Assembly (NCBI GenBank): GCA_949293245.1
Contig: CASFCS010000005.1
Location: forward strand, 1-64,000
From: an uncultured bacterium
Lineage (GTDB): Bacteria; Bacillota; Clostridia; Oscillospirales; Oscillospiraceae
DNA length: 64,000 nucleotides
Direction: 5' to 3'
Shown here: one piece after another, positions 1-9,335 of the stretch
Layout of the letters: each line of letters begins with the position of its first letter
Position numbering within the stretch: position 1 is the first letter of the stretch
Program-made: the position numbers and the translations under genes
The notes under the pieces: model-generated
The model's database searches: none
Told to the model about the DNA's origin: nothing
Seen by the model: only the letters and a program-made list of their open reading frames with translations

Positions 1-118
1 TTCCTCCTTTTTTTATTTCATATTTCCCCGTTTTAGAGAAATACGAGAGGTTTCAGGAACTTATACACCGGATTCCACATTTTTCCACCAGGGTACAACT
101 CCCCTTGCCTCTGGACAT

Positions 119-147
119 ATCATAGTACAAGGGCCCCCAAGAGTCAA
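119..147 (-). promoter_or_regulatory. Sigma-A-type promoter for a gene off the left edge
   Basis: On the minus strand TTGACT (142-147) and TATGAT (119-124) are separated by exactly 17 bases, a near-consensus housekeeping promoter. Transcription would run leftwards through a leader of about 110 bases to an AAGGAGGA ribosome site at the extreme left edge, so the gene it serves starts just outside the window. The leader carries two GTGGA repeats in a 10-base register (about 70-91). Confidence 0.7.
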
Positions 148-329
148 CACCCCGGGGCCAAATGTAACATAACTGTAATATAGGGTTTTCCCTAACAGTG
201 AAGTTGCACATTTGCATGCAACAACCCAGGGATTTTACCGCATAAACCTCACAATCCACACTATTATATGGGTGTTTTGCCTTTCCAAAAGTAGTGGGAT
301 GGAGGGAAAATCCGGGATTGAAATGGGGC

Positions 330-348
330 GGGCGGCCATAGGCCGCCC
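330..348. repeat. GC palindrome, likely dispersed repeat copy
   Basis: GGGCGGCC-ATA-GGCCGCCC is a perfect 8-bp inverted repeat with a 3-base centre, followed by CTAC. A partial relative (TATGGCCGCCCGCC) lies near 1397-1410 in the corA leader. The sharp GC island in AT-rich surroundings and the second partial copy suggest a dispersed repeat; no T-tract supports a terminator. Confidence 0.4.
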
Positions 349-396
349 CTACATATAAATATATACGGATGCTCCGGGCCTTGACGGGAAGCACAA

Positions 397-424
397 GAGC
401 CCGCCCCCCGGAGGGGGCGGGCTC
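397..424 (-). terminator. Intrinsic terminator of corA
   Basis: A perfect 12-bp stem, GAGCCCGCCCCC paired with GGGGGCGGGCTC around a CGGA loop, begins 10 bases past the corA stop. The T-tract on the minus strand is short (TTGTG), so termination strength is uncertain. Confidence 0.6.
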
Positions 425-433
425 TCATATGGT

Positions 434-1360
434 TCAGAACAGGTCCCGCCGCTTCAAAAGCACCGCCACAATGGCGATGAGGGCCAGGGCCACCACCAGG
501 GGAATCCACCAGAACTGATCCAGGGGCAGGCCGCCGGTGATGTTCATGCCGTAAAACCCGAAGATGATGTTGGGGATGGTGAGCAGAATGGTGATGGAGG
601 TGAGGACCTTCATGATGACGTTCAGATTGTTGGAGATGACGGAGGCGAAGGCGTCCATCATGCCCGAGATGATGGAGGAGTAGATGTTGGCCATCTCGAT
701 GGCCTGGCGTACCTCGATGAGCACGTCCTCCAGGAGGTCGTGGTCCTCCTCGTACAGGGTGACGATGCGCCCCCGGAGGATCTTCTCCAGGGTGACCTCG
801 TTGGCCTTGAGGGAGGTGTTGAAGTAGACCAGGGACTTCTCCAGGTCCAGCAGCTGGATGAGCTCCTTGTTGCGCTGGGACTTGTAGAGCTGGCGCTCCA
901 TATAATTATAGATCTTGTCGATCTGCTTGAGGTATTGCAGGTACCGCTTGGCCACCACCAGCAGGATATTTAAAATGAAGCTGGTGCGCTGCTGGGTGCG
1001 GGCGGCCTTGATCATGCCGTCCTGAAAGTCCCGGATCACCGAGGTCTCCTTCAGGCAGACGGTGATGATGTGCTGCTCGGTGACGATGATGCCCATGGGC
1101 AGGGTGGAGTACACCACCGCGTCGTCCTTCTCCACAGCGGGAATGTCGATGATGATAAGGGTCTGGCCCTCCTCGGTGTCGATTCGGGAGGTCTCCTCCT
1201 CGTCCAGGGCCGCCCGGAGGAAGGAGGGCTCCACGTTCAGGGTGGCCGCCACGGTGTTGAGCTCGTCCTCGCTGGGGTAGGTGAGGTTCACCCAGCAGCC
1301 GGGCTCCACCTTCTCCAGCCGGGTCATCTTGCCCTCAATGGTCTTGTGAATGGTCAGCAT
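434..1360 (-). CDS. corA: CorA-family magnesium/divalent-cation channel
   Basis: A 308-residue CorA-type pentameric channel for Mg2+ (or Co2+/Ni2+) uptake through the cytoplasmic membrane. The N-terminal two thirds form the cytoplasmic alpha/beta and long-helix funnel. Near residue 270 the signature YGMNI ends the first membrane helix, followed by an acidic/aromatic loop and a second helix ending in the basic tail KRRDLF. The start MLTIHKTIEG at 1360 is chosen because the upstream open sequence has no CorA character and overlaps the structured leader. The gene is alone between terminators. Family assignment is strong; the ion transported is inferred. Confidence 0.93.
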   Translation of the reverse strand: MLTIHKTIEGKMTRLEKVEPGCWVNLTYPSEDELNTVAATLNVEPSFLRAALDEEETSRIDTEEGQTLIIIDIPAVEKDDAVVYSTLPMGIIVTEQHIITVCLKETSVIRDFQDGMIKAARTQQRTSFILNILLVVAKRYLQYLKQIDKIYNYMERQLYKSQRNKELIQLLDLEKSLVYFNTSLKANEVTLEKILRGRIVTLYEEDHDLLEDVLIEVRQAIEMANIYSSIISGMMDAFASVISNNLNVIMKVLTSITILLTIPNIIFGFYGMNITGGLPLDQFWWIPLVVALALIAIVAVLLKRRDLF

Positions 1361-1755
1361 CCGTTTCTCACGCCTTTCCCGGACAGCCGCCTGTGGGTAT
1401 GGCCGCCCGCCTTTGTATAATGGGAGCGGAGCGCACTCCGCCTGCCCCGGAAGGCGCGGACACACTGGGGGAAGGTCATTCCCTCAGCGCAGGCCGGTAT
1501 GCCCCGGAGCTCTCGTGGGTCTTCGACTGGTAGGATCGCTGCTCACGGCGCATACCACCTCCTCATGGTTTGAAAACTCGCGTTACAATTATATGCCACT
1601 CCCCCCGGGAAAGCAACCCCCAAAACACTCCAAACTCCCCGGCACGGCCACCGCTCCGGGGTGAAAAACGCCGAAGCGGCGCGTCTGACGACGCGCCGCC
1701 CCGGCGTTTGAAGAGGGTTTCAAATCTGGCACAGAGAAAGCAATGTAAAGGGCAC
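1361..1755 (-). promoter_or_regulatory. corA 5' region with a structured leader candidate
   Basis: No gene is seen in this 395-base gap. Reading on the minus strand, GGTATGC/GCATACC (1550-1556 with 1496-1502) closes one arm. GCCTGC/GCAGGC (1489-1494 with 1440-1445) closes a second that contains the hairpin CTGAGGGAA...TTCCCCCAG (about 1464-1486). This two-domain fold of about 117 bases sits 80 bases ahead of the corA start, where a metal-sensing leader could lie. It does not match the M-box or yybP-ykoY consensus as I know them. The MFS terminator occupies 1668-1708. Confidence 0.4.
1668..1708 (-). terminator. Terminator of the glycoside locus (after the GPH symporter)
   Basis: The inverted repeat AACGCCG...CGGCGTT has a GC-rich inner stem (CGGCGCGTC-TGAC-GACGCGCCG). 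On the minus strand it is followed by TTTTTC. It lies 47 bases past the symporter stop. Confidence 0.8.
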
Positions 1756-3321
1756 TCAGCGGAACTCCTCGGGCACCTGGTCGATGGTCTGCCAGGTCTC
1801 CATGGCCTTTTCCACGCTCATGCCGTCGGCAATGGCCGCCCTGCGGCAGGCGTTCACCGCGCGGATCTCCTTCATGCGCTCGCCGGTGAGGGAGTAGCCC
1901 TTCATGGACCACAGGGTCAGGGCCCAGGCGATCATGGGGATCACGCAGAACAGGACGATCACCACCACGTTCATGCCCTCGGTGTAGGGGGTAGCCTTGG
2001 TGGGCAGGGTCTCAAGGCCGATGAAGGACACCGCGATGCCCACCACCGTAGCCGACAGGGAGGACACCAGCTTGTCCACCAGGGAGAACAGGGTGCCCAT
2101 GATGCCGGGCACGAAGCTGCCGGTGCGGTAGGTCTCGTAGTCGGCGCAGTCGGCCACCATGGGGATGGGCATATCCGCCGTGGCGTAGTAAGCGCCGTAG
2201 CCCACGCCGAAGAACACCATAAACAGGATGGTGTAGAGGTTGATGGTAATGCCGCTGTCAGAGTAGAGGCTCAGCTGGAAGGCGGCATTTTCCGGGTTCC
2301 ACAGGATGAGCAGCACCAGCACCACCACATAGCAGGCCAGCGCCACGCCCACATAGCGCATCAGGGAGGCCCGCTGGCCGTGCTTCTGAGAGGTGCGCAC
2401 CGTCAGCAGGAAGAAGGGCACGGCGCACACATAGCCCAGCACCATCATGGGCAGGTAGAGCACGTCGTAGTTGCCCATCATGCAGGAGTAGAGCATGGCC
2501 AGTACGGTCATGTTGGTGGCAATGGACAGGGCCAGCTTGCAGCCGCCGCCGGCGATCATCAGCCGCTGGAGGGGCTTGTTGGAACGGATGATGGCCAGGT
2601 ACTGGGAGATCTTGACCTTCTCGCTCTTGGCGGCGCCCAGGCCGAAGTACTTGGGCTGGTCCTTCTCCCAGATGCCGATGATGGCCAGAATGGTCAGCGC
2701 CACAGAGACGATGATGCCGATGGGGGTCATGGCGGCAAACCAGCTCTGGTTGTAGTCGCCGAAGATGGTGTCACCAGCCAGGATGGGGCCGATGAACTGC
2801 ATCACGCCCATGCCGGCCAGAGAGCCCACGGTGTTGAAAATGGTAAACAGCGGCCGCTGCTTGGGGTCGTCGGTCAGAACCGCCTGAGCGGCGCGGGTGA
2901 CGGAGGTCTGGAAGGTGTAGCCGATGACCCACACCGCATAGAGCAGCACAAAGGCCACATAGCGCAGCCACATCATATTCTCGGGAATAAAGGGGGTAAA
3001 CACATACAGCAGGATCACCGACACGGCCATAGTGGCACTGCCGATGACCATAAACGGCCGGAATTTGCCGAATTTACCGTTGGTACGGTCCATAAGGGCC
3101 CCGATGATGGGGTCGGTGATGGCGTCGAAGACACGCATGCCCGTCACCATGAAGGAGGCGAACACCATGCCCAGACCCAGCACCACGTTGCCGAAGGTGG
3201 CAATATAAGTCAGGATCAGAACATAGTAGACATTGGTGGCGCCGTTGTTCAGGGGAAACAGCACCAGCTGATAGGGCTTGGCCCGGTTCAGGGTCGTGGC
3301 TCTGGTGGGCTCTTGTTTCAT
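1756..3321 (-). CDS. GPH-family sugar:cation symporter (MFS)
   Basis: A 521-residue, 12-helix transporter of the glycoside-pentoside-hexuronide:cation symporter family (MelB/XynB/UidB type), expected in the cytoplasmic membrane to import oligosaccharides or glycosides. It begins MKQEPTRATTL and shows the GPH hallmarks: an N-terminal helix with a polar motif (LFPLNNGATN) and the loop DAITDPIIGALMDRTNGKFGKFRP around residues 80-105. The ribosome site AAAGGAA precedes the ATG. It is the last gene of the glycoside-use run and presumably feeds the cytoplasmic GH2 enzyme. A hairpin upstream (3347-3379) suggests partly separate expression. The substrate is not deducible. Confidence 0.88.
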   Translation of the reverse strand: MKQEPTRATTLNRAKPYQLVLFPLNNGATNVYYVLILTYIATFGNVVLGLGMVFASFMVTGMRVFDAITDPIIGALMDRTNGKFGKFRPFMVIGSATMAVSVILLYVFTPFIPENMMWLRYVAFVLLYAVWVIGYTFQTSVTRAAQAVLTDDPKQRPLFTIFNTVGSLAGMGVMQFIGPILAGDTIFGDYNQSWFAAMTPIGIIVSVALTILAIIGIWEKDQPKYFGLGAAKSEKVKISQYLAIIRSNKPLQRLMIAGGGCKLALSIATNMTVLAMLYSCMMGNYDVLYLPMMVLGYVCAVPFFLLTVRTSQKHGQRASLMRYVGVALACYVVVLVLLILWNPENAAFQLSLYSDSGITINLYTILFMVFFGVGYGAYYATADMPIPMVADCADYETYRTGSFVPGIMGTLFSLVDKLVSSLSATVVGIAVSFIGLETLPTKATPYTEGMNVVVIVLFCVIPMIAWALTLWSMKGYSLTGERMKEIRAVNACRRAAIADGMSVEKAMETWQTIDQVPEEFR

Positions 3322-3346
3322 AAAACCGTTCCTTTCTGGAGAAAGT

Positions 3347-3379
3347 CCGGCTCCCGTCCTGCGGGAGGACGGGAGCCGG
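3347..3379 (-). terminator. Hairpin between the 4-TM protein and the symporter
   Basis: CCGGCTCCCGTCC and GGACGGGAGCCGG form a perfect 13-bp stem with a 7-base loop; ACTTTCTCC follows on the minus strand. A smaller hairpin, GCCCCGA/TCGGGGC, lies at about 3402-3419. Either attenuation or differential stabilisation of the symporter message is possible. Confidence 0.55.
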
Positions 3380-3480
3380 GACTCAGGATGTCAGGGCTCC
3401 TGCCCCGAACTCTCGGGGCGCCAGGTAACCATACGCAGCCAGCTGGGGGACACCGTATCAGGCACCCCGAAAAAACATCG

Positions 3481-3915
3481 TTACTCCTTCACGGACTTCA
3501 GGAAGCTGCCCACGATCAGGAAGAGGATGCCCACAATGAGGCACACCCAGGCAGCCACACTGACGTAGAAGATGCTCCAGCCGGCGGTATTGCCGGAGTT
3601 GTAGGAGAACAGGCCGGCAATGAGCATAATGCGCTGGCTCACAGCGGCACCGAAGAGGTAGGAATACAGCGCAATGGCCGCCACCACGGAGATAAAAGAC
3701 ACGGGGTCATGGTTGCCCCAGCGGTTGGGGGCATAGATGGCGATGCAAACCAGGATAATGCCCACGATGCCGGCAATCACCAGCACAGGCAGGTTGGACA
3801 GGGCGTTGTCCGTGGTCATGGTGCTGCTGACCACCGTGAGGATCACACCCACGATGCCCAGAATCACAGCAAGTACGTTCAGGTAAAACGCCAGGCCCTG
3901 CTTCTTCATGTTCAT
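3481..3915 (-). CDS. Four-helix membrane protein of unknown function
   Basis: A 144-residue protein, almost entirely hydrophobic: four predicted membrane helices at about 8-30, 42-60, 72-95 and 112-137, with short basic ends and no signal-peptide cleavage site. The start MNMKKQGLAF at 3915 is preceded by GGAGGAG seven bases upstream. The GH3 stop (3917-3919) lies one base away, so translation is probably coupled. It may assist the membrane-anchored GH3 or the symporter; no family was recognised and no function is claimed. Confidence 0.75.
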   Translation of the reverse strand: MNMKKQGLAFYLNVLAVILGIVGVILTVVSSTMTTDNALSNLPVLVIAGIVGIILVCIAIYAPNRWGNHDPVSFISVVAAIALYSYLFGAAVSQRIMLIAGLFSYNSGNTAGWSIFYVSVAAWVCLIVGILFLIVGSFLKSVKE

Positions 3916-3916
3916 A

Positions 3917-6900
3917 TTATTTCTCCTCCTTCTTCTTGCCCTTGGAGGACACGACATACATCACGGCGCCCACCACCATCAGAGCGGCAGAGACACCCAT
4001 CAGGCCATAGTAGGTGGCGCGCCACCAGGTCATCTGGCTCTCAATATGGGTCGTGGCGTTGTAGCGGTTCATCAGGTGGCTCACGCTCCAGGCGTAGATG
4101 TTCTTGTGAACGGCCTCCTTCAGCTTGAGCTGGAGGTTGGCGTCGCCATCGATGAGGTTGGCGTTCAGGCTCATGCCGCCAATGAGATTGCGGAACAGGT
4201 TGGAGCTCTCCAGGGTGGTCTGATCATAGAAGCCGGACTGGCCGCGGGTGTCGAAGCAGGTGGTGCCGGAGTTCAAAACGGCGGCCCACAGGTCCACGTC
4301 GTCGTAGATGTCGGTGACGGCGTAGCCGATAAAGCCCCACTCGTTGGCCAGGATCTCGGTCATGAGGCCCTCACTGGTGGTGCACTCGATGGAGCCGATC
4401 TTGGAGAAGGAGGTCATGAGGCCGCGCATACCGGCGTCATAGTCCTCGGTGTCGTACTTGGTGGCCTCGAAGGCGATCTGGTAAGCACGCAGCTCCACCT
4501 CGCGGGCGCGCTGCTCGGTCATGTAGGGGGACACGCCGCCGCGCTCAGACTCCTGGTCGTTGAAGGCGAAGTGCTTGGGAGCGGCTACCAGGCCGTAATC
4601 CAGAGCGCCGATGGCAAACTCCATGGCGGCCACGCCGGACAGGACGGGATCCTCGGAGTAGTACTCGCCGTTACGGCCGTTGTAGGCATGACGGTGGGTG
4701 TTCAGGCCGGGGCCCCACAGGATGTTGATGCCGGTGAACAGGGACTCGATGCCGGTGAACTCGCCCAGCTCACGCATGAGCTCGGGGTTGAAGGTGGAGG
4801 CGCCCAGAGGAGCGTTGCCGAACACCTGGGGATGCCAGTTGCCGTTGGGGTCCTCAGCGGGGATGGCCCAGGGGGCGGTGGGATCCTTGGAGGCGTTCAG
4901 GGCCACGGCGATGCCGTTGCCGGCGTTCTCGGTCATGTAGGTCTCCACAGTGCCGATGGACTCAGCGCCGGGGATGGAGGGGCCGCCGAAGGAGAAGATG
5001 TACATGGCCTCCTCCAGGGTCAGCTGATCCAGCAGGTCGTCCCACTTGGGATCGTCGTAGGGCACGCCGTACATCTCATAGAACTGGATGCCGTTGTCCT
5101 CGCCCCACACGATGGAGGAGGTGTCGTCGTCGGTCTGGAGCTCATAGGTGTAGCCGTTGAGGTTGTTGATGAGCTCCTCGTTGGTGAGGGTCATGGCGTC
5201 GTAGGTCTGGGGGAAGGTGCCGGCCCAGTCGGTGCGGGTCAGGTAGGTGACCTCGCCGGGCTGATAGTAGTTCCAGTCAGCGTAGGGCAGCTGGTTGGAG
5301 ATCTTGTAGCCGGTCTTGGACACAGAGAACAGGGTCTTGGAAATGAAGTCCTCGTCGATGGTCTTCTTGTAGGCCTGGGCGGCGTTGCCGGTGCCGGACA
5401 TCTTGGAGGCGTCCATGCCCTGGGCAGCCATGATGTGGTTCAGGGCGTCGTGGGCGCCGTTGCCCACGGAGAAGTAGTAGTCGCCGGGATCCATGATGTA
5501 GGTGCCGGTGGTGCCGTCGCCGTTGTCATAGGTCTCGTCGTAGCTGGCGATGTACTGCAGGTCCACCTTCACGGAGACCACCTCAGAAGCGCCGGGGTTG
5601 AGGACCTCGGTCTTCTCGAAGTTGAGCAGCTGGATGGCGGACTTCTCCACGCCGCCGGGGGTGTAGGGGGCCTGGCCGTAGATCTGGACGGGGGTCTTGC
5701 CCGCCACGTCGCCGGTGTTGGTGACCTTCACGTTGAAGGTGGCGTAGGCGTTGGGGGCGCCGGTCTCGGGATCCACGGTGATGTCGAAGACAGGCTCACC
5801 CTCAAACTCGAAGGAGAAGGTGGTGTAGCTCAGGCCGTAGCCAAAGCCGTAGGCCACCTCGTTGTCGTAGTTCCACTCGGTGGTGGAGGCGTAGGCGCCG
5901 GTGGGGTCGCTGGCGTTGCCGGTGCCGGCCACGGAGTCGTAGTACCGGGTCTCATAGTACCGGTAGCCCACATAGATGCTCTCGGCCTCGATGGTGTAGG
6001 CGCCGGGGACGAAGCCCAGCACGCCGCCGGTACGGGTGATCTCCTCGGCGGTGTTGGTGTAGTACATCTTGCCCATGTTCTGCATGGCGGGAGCAGACAT
6101 GTTGTAGGTGGGGAAGATGTCAAACAGACCGCCGGAGGGGCTGGTGCGGCCGCACAGGACGTCAGCCACGCCCAGCATGCCGTAGCAGCCGGGGAAGCCG
6201 ATCCACAGGATGGCGTCGATCTCAGGGTCGTTCTTCAGGTCGCCGATCTCCACGGCGGTGGCGGTGTTCACCAGAACGATGACCTTGTCGAAGGACTCCT
6301 TGGCCACCTCAATGATGTCCCGCTCGTTGGTGGTCAGCGCCAGAGGCTCCTCAGCGCCCAGGCCCTCCTTGATGCCGCCGGGCAGGTAGTCCTTGGACTC
6401 GGCGCTGGGACGGCTGATGACCACGATGGCAGCGTCGCCGTACTGGGCAAAGCTGTCCTTGTAGCTGCTGTTGATGCCCTCGATCTCGCTGATGGAGGGC
6501 TCGCCGGGATCATAGACCTCCTCAGGGTTCTCGTTGGTGGCGTGGTTGTAGGTCTCGTTGAGCTTGTCGTAGATGTCGATCATGGTCTGGTTCAGGTTGT
6601 AACCAGCGCCCTCGAACTCAAACTCGTCGCCGTTCCAGGCCTCCATGGTCTTGCTCACACTGGTGGCCACATCGCGGGAGGTGGCATTGGTGTTCTGGGT
6701 GGTGTTGATGGTATTGGCGTATTGGCGAAGTCGGTCTTGTTCTGGCTCAGAGCCTGCTCCAGGCTGATGTAGGGACCCTGGGCCTTTACGCCGAAGCTGG
6801 AGCCGATCAGGGACACGTGGGAGCGGATGCCCAGCAGGGTCACGTTGGCGCCGCTCTCCAGGGGGAGAACGTCGTTGTCGTTCTTCAGCAGCACCGCGCC

Positions 6901-7182
6901 CTCGGCGGCCTCCTGCCGGTTCAGGTCAATGGCGGCCTGAATGAGGGCGTTGGAGTTGCCGGTGCCGTCCTCGTTGAGCAGCTCAGCGGGGGGCGTGAAC
7001 TTATCGTACAAGGGGTTCTCTTCGGTATTCTCGGAGACCAGCATCTCGCTGATGGTACCCATGTAGGTATCGATGGTACCGGCATTGGCCTCCAGCGCGT
7101 TGCCCACGATGATGGAGAGGGCCAGCACGAAGCACATCAGGCTGGTAAGACCGCGCCACAGGGCTTTTTTCTTCTTTTCCAT
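3917..7182 (-). pseudogene. Domain-swapped membrane-anchored GH3 glycosidase, frameshifted
   Basis: Glycoside hydrolase family 3 (beta-glucosidase/xylosidase type). The order is permuted: N-terminal hydrophobic helix (about 10-30), GH3 C-terminal sandwich domain, a fibronectin-III-like domain (after YGFGYGLSYTTF), then the TIM-barrel domain with KHFAFNDQE and the probable nucleophile in YAVTDIYDD, and a C-terminal membrane helix ending KGKKKEEK. The gene is split into two frames: 6655-7182 encodes the start, 3917-6670 the rest. The break is a tandem 8-bp duplication, GTATTGGC twice at 6711-6726 (plus strand). Removing one copy gives one open frame of exactly 1086 codons reading DFANTINTTQ across the join. 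It may be a reversible slippage allele or an assembly error. Confidence 0.85.
6711..6726. repeat. Tandem octamer duplication breaking the GH3 frame
   Basis: GTATTGGC occurs twice head-to-tail (6711-6718 and 6719-6726). The extra 8 bases shift the GH3 frame, and deleting one unit restores it. Confidence 0.9.
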
Positions 7183-7280
7183 AGCTGTGAAATTCCTCCT
7201 CTTAACTACGCTTTCTTTCCTTTTCCTGGTATCCTCTCAGGCATCATCTCCTCTCCCCGACCAAACCGGAGGTCTGGTCC

Positions 7281-9206
7281 TTACACCCAGTTCTGGCTCT
7301 TGCTCATACCCTTCTGCAGCTTGTAAGCCGGATTGGGAGTGTCTACCTTGCGAATGGTGCATGTATCCTTGCACGCACCAGCCACGGCCTCCAGCTTGAC
7401 TTTGCCCTCCAGGGGGACCTTGAAGGTGAACACGTGTCTGCCGGTCTGCTTGCCCACCAGCTTGCCGTTGGCGTAGAGCTCCACGCTGTCCTGGTTGGAG
7501 TAGACCTTCACAGTGGTCACCGACTCCGGGCGGTCCACATAGCGGCTGGAGCACAGATGAACGAAGGGCTCCTTGCTCCACCAGGCCTTGTAAAGATAGA
7601 AGCTATCCTTCTTGGTCTTGCGGTCAAAGGTCACCAAACCCTTATGGTTCATGCCGGGCTCACCGCCCTGGTCCCGGGCGTCAGCGGCAAAATCAAACAT
7701 ATTCCACACATGGGTGGCCCACAGGTAGGGGTGGCGCTCAAAGCACTCCAGCATGAACTCGTGGTAGATGGCCTGGTACTCCTCGGTGTGGTCCCCCCGC
7801 CTGGGCTTGGAGGAGTGGAGGTTGGGCATGCCCTCGGCGCCGTACTCGGAGTAGCCCAGGGCCCGGTTGGGGTACTTGGCGTGGAAGAAGCTGATCCACC
7901 AGTCGTTGAGGAAGAGGCCGGGCACATACCAGCCCAGATACAGGTTCCAGGCCACCACATCGCTGATGTGGGCCACCTTGTTGAAGGGGCCGCACATGGC
8001 GTAGCAGGCCAGGGTGGTGGGCCGGGTGGGGTCCATCTTGTGGACAAAATCGTTGAGCTTGTAGTGGTTGTCCAGCATGTCCTCCCGGTGCTTGTTGGCA
8101 ATGGTGATCTCGTTGGACAGGCCCCACACCACAATGGAGGGGTGGTTGTAGTTCTGAACAATAAGCTCCCGCATCTGGCTGAAGGTATTCTCCCGGCCCT
8201 CGGGCATGTGGCGGGAGATGTAGGGGATCTCCGCCCACACCACCATGCCGTACTTGTCGCACAGGTCGTAGAAATACTGGTCGTGCTGATAGTGGGCCAG
8301 GCGGATGGTGTTGGCCCCCATCTCCCGGATGAGGTCCATATCCTCGTCATGGTCGGCCCGGCTGATGGCGTTGCCCTTGCCCCGGCGGTCCTGGTGGCGG
8401 GAGACGCCCCGCAGGGGGTACACCCGGCCGTTGAGGATGAAGCCCTTCTTGGGATCAATGGCAAAGGTGCGCACGCCGAAGGCGGTCTGCACCTGATCCA
8501 CCTCCTGGCCGTCCTGGACCAGGGTGGCCGTGGCGGTGTAGAGGTAGGGGTCCTCCACGCCGTCCCACAGATGGACGTTGTCGATGGTCATGGTCACGTC
8601 CTGTCCGGTGCCCTCGGCCACCACGGCGCCCTTGTCATCCAGCAGCTTCACCTGCACCTCGCCCTTGGCGTCGTCGCTCAGATAGGTCTCCACCTGCACC
8701 TTGCCCGTGCCGTTTTCATGGGTGGAGGTCACCTTGATGCCGGGGGTGCCGTAGTAATCCAGGTCGAAGTGGTCCCGGTTGACCACCAGCAGGGACACCT
8801 CCCGGTAGATGCCGCCGTAGAACGTAAAGTCCGCCTGCTGGGGGTAGACCTTCTCGGTGACGGAGTTGTCCACCGTCACCTCCAGCAGATTCTCGTCCTC
8901 CAGGAGGTCGGTAATATTGGCGCGGAAGGTGGAGTAGCCGCCGTCATGCTCCATGACAGCCTGGCCGTTGAGGCGCACCGACGCGGAGGCGTTGACCCCC
9001 TGGAACTCCAGGTAGACCTGCTCCTGCCCGGCCTTGAACTCCGGCTTGCGGAAAATCTTGCGGTAGAGGAAGGATCCGCGCACATAGTTGTTGCCGCCGG
9101 TGTAGCCGTCCAGGGCGTTCCAGCTGTGGGGGATCTGGACCACCTGCTCCACACCATCTTTTCCGGTAAATTGCCAGTTATCCTTGAGACTAATGGCTTT
9201 TCTCAT
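7281..9206 (-). CDS. Glycoside hydrolase family 2 (beta-galactosidase/glucuronidase type)
   Basis: A 641-residue GH2 enzyme without a signal peptide, so cytoplasmic. Domains in order: N-terminal jelly-roll sugar-binding domain (about 1-160), immunoglobulin-like GH2 domain (about 165-250), TIM barrel (about 255-540), then a C-terminal beta domain (KVYSNQDSVELYANGK). The acid/base glutamate is in VVWGLSNEI and the nucleophile glutamate in GYSEYGAEG. It is first in the enzyme run GH2-GH3-4TM-GPH, preceded by a promoter at 9307-9335, and probably cleaves sugars brought in by the symporter. Galactosidase versus glucuronidase cannot be decided from sequence alone. Confidence 0.92.
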   Translation of the reverse strand: MRKAISLKDNWQFTGKDGVEQVVQIPHSWNALDGYTGGNNYVRGSFLYRKIFRKPEFKAGQEQVYLEFQGVNASASVRLNGQAVMEHDGGYSTFRANITDLLEDENLLEVTVDNSVTEKVYPQQADFTFYGGIYREVSLLVVNRDHFDLDYYGTPGIKVTSTHENGTGKVQVETYLSDDAKGEVQVKLLDDKGAVVAEGTGQDVTMTIDNVHLWDGVEDPYLYTATATLVQDGQEVDQVQTAFGVRTFAIDPKKGFILNGRVYPLRGVSRHQDRRGKGNAISRADHDEDMDLIREMGANTIRLAHYQHDQYFYDLCDKYGMVVWAEIPYISRHMPEGRENTFSQMRELIVQNYNHPSIVVWGLSNEITIANKHREDMLDNHYKLNDFVHKMDPTRPTTLACYAMCGPFNKVAHISDVVAWNLYLGWYVPGLFLNDWWISFFHAKYPNRALGYSEYGAEGMPNLHSSKPRRGDHTEEYQAIYHEFMLECFERHPYLWATHVWNMFDFAADARDQGGEPGMNHKGLVTFDRKTKKDSFYLYKAWWSKEPFVHLCSSRYVDRPESVTTVKVYSNQDSVELYANGKLVGKQTGRHVFTFKVPLEGKVKLEAVAGACKDTCTIRKVDTPNPAYKLQKGMSKSQNWV

Positions 9207-9306
9207 AACCTTTCACCGCTCCCATCCTCAGATTTAAACTCCGTCATTTCCCCGTTTCCGCACAAAGCGCATAAAAATGACTGAAAATCCCTTTACATGG
9301 TTTTAG

Positions 9307-9335
9307 ATTTTATCAATTTCCACACAATCTAACAA
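9307..9335 (-). promoter_or_regulatory. Promoter of the GH2-GH3 run with upstream repeats
   Basis: TTGTTA (9330-9335) and TAAAAT (9307-9312) on the minus strand are 17 bases apart. Immediately upstream lie imperfect direct repeats beginning GACTTGTTAG, GACCACTTAA and GTCACTAAAA (about 9326-9370), a plausible binding region for the LytTR regulator encoded upstream. The leader is about 100 bases. Confidence 0.5.

Larger units (their letters stand above)
1..433. other. Intergenic region, no gene seen
   Basis: No credible coding region. It holds the leftward promoter and leader of an off-window gene (1-147), an interspersed-type GC palindrome at 330-348, and the corA terminator at 397-424. Bases 148-329 are comparatively AT-rich with nothing recognised. 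Confidence 0.6.

Noticed and set aside
70..91. GTGGA repeats in the left-edge leader as MraZ boxes of a cell-division operon
   Set aside because: The repeats lack the TGGG core and the gene is outside the window, so the idea cannot be supported.
1440..1556. M-box or yybP-ykoY riboswitch upstream of corA
   Set aside because: The conserved core sequences of these metal riboswitches as I know them are absent; only an unassigned fold is claimed.
3908..6772. A 954-codon open frame on the plus strand opposite the GH3 gene, and similar long plus-strand frames opposite 1756-3321, 14262-16724 and 7281-9206
   Set aside because: Very high GC and strong third-position bias leave stop-free antisense frames; their products are Gly/Ala/His/Val repeats without motifs or ribosome sites, while the minus strand encodes clear families.
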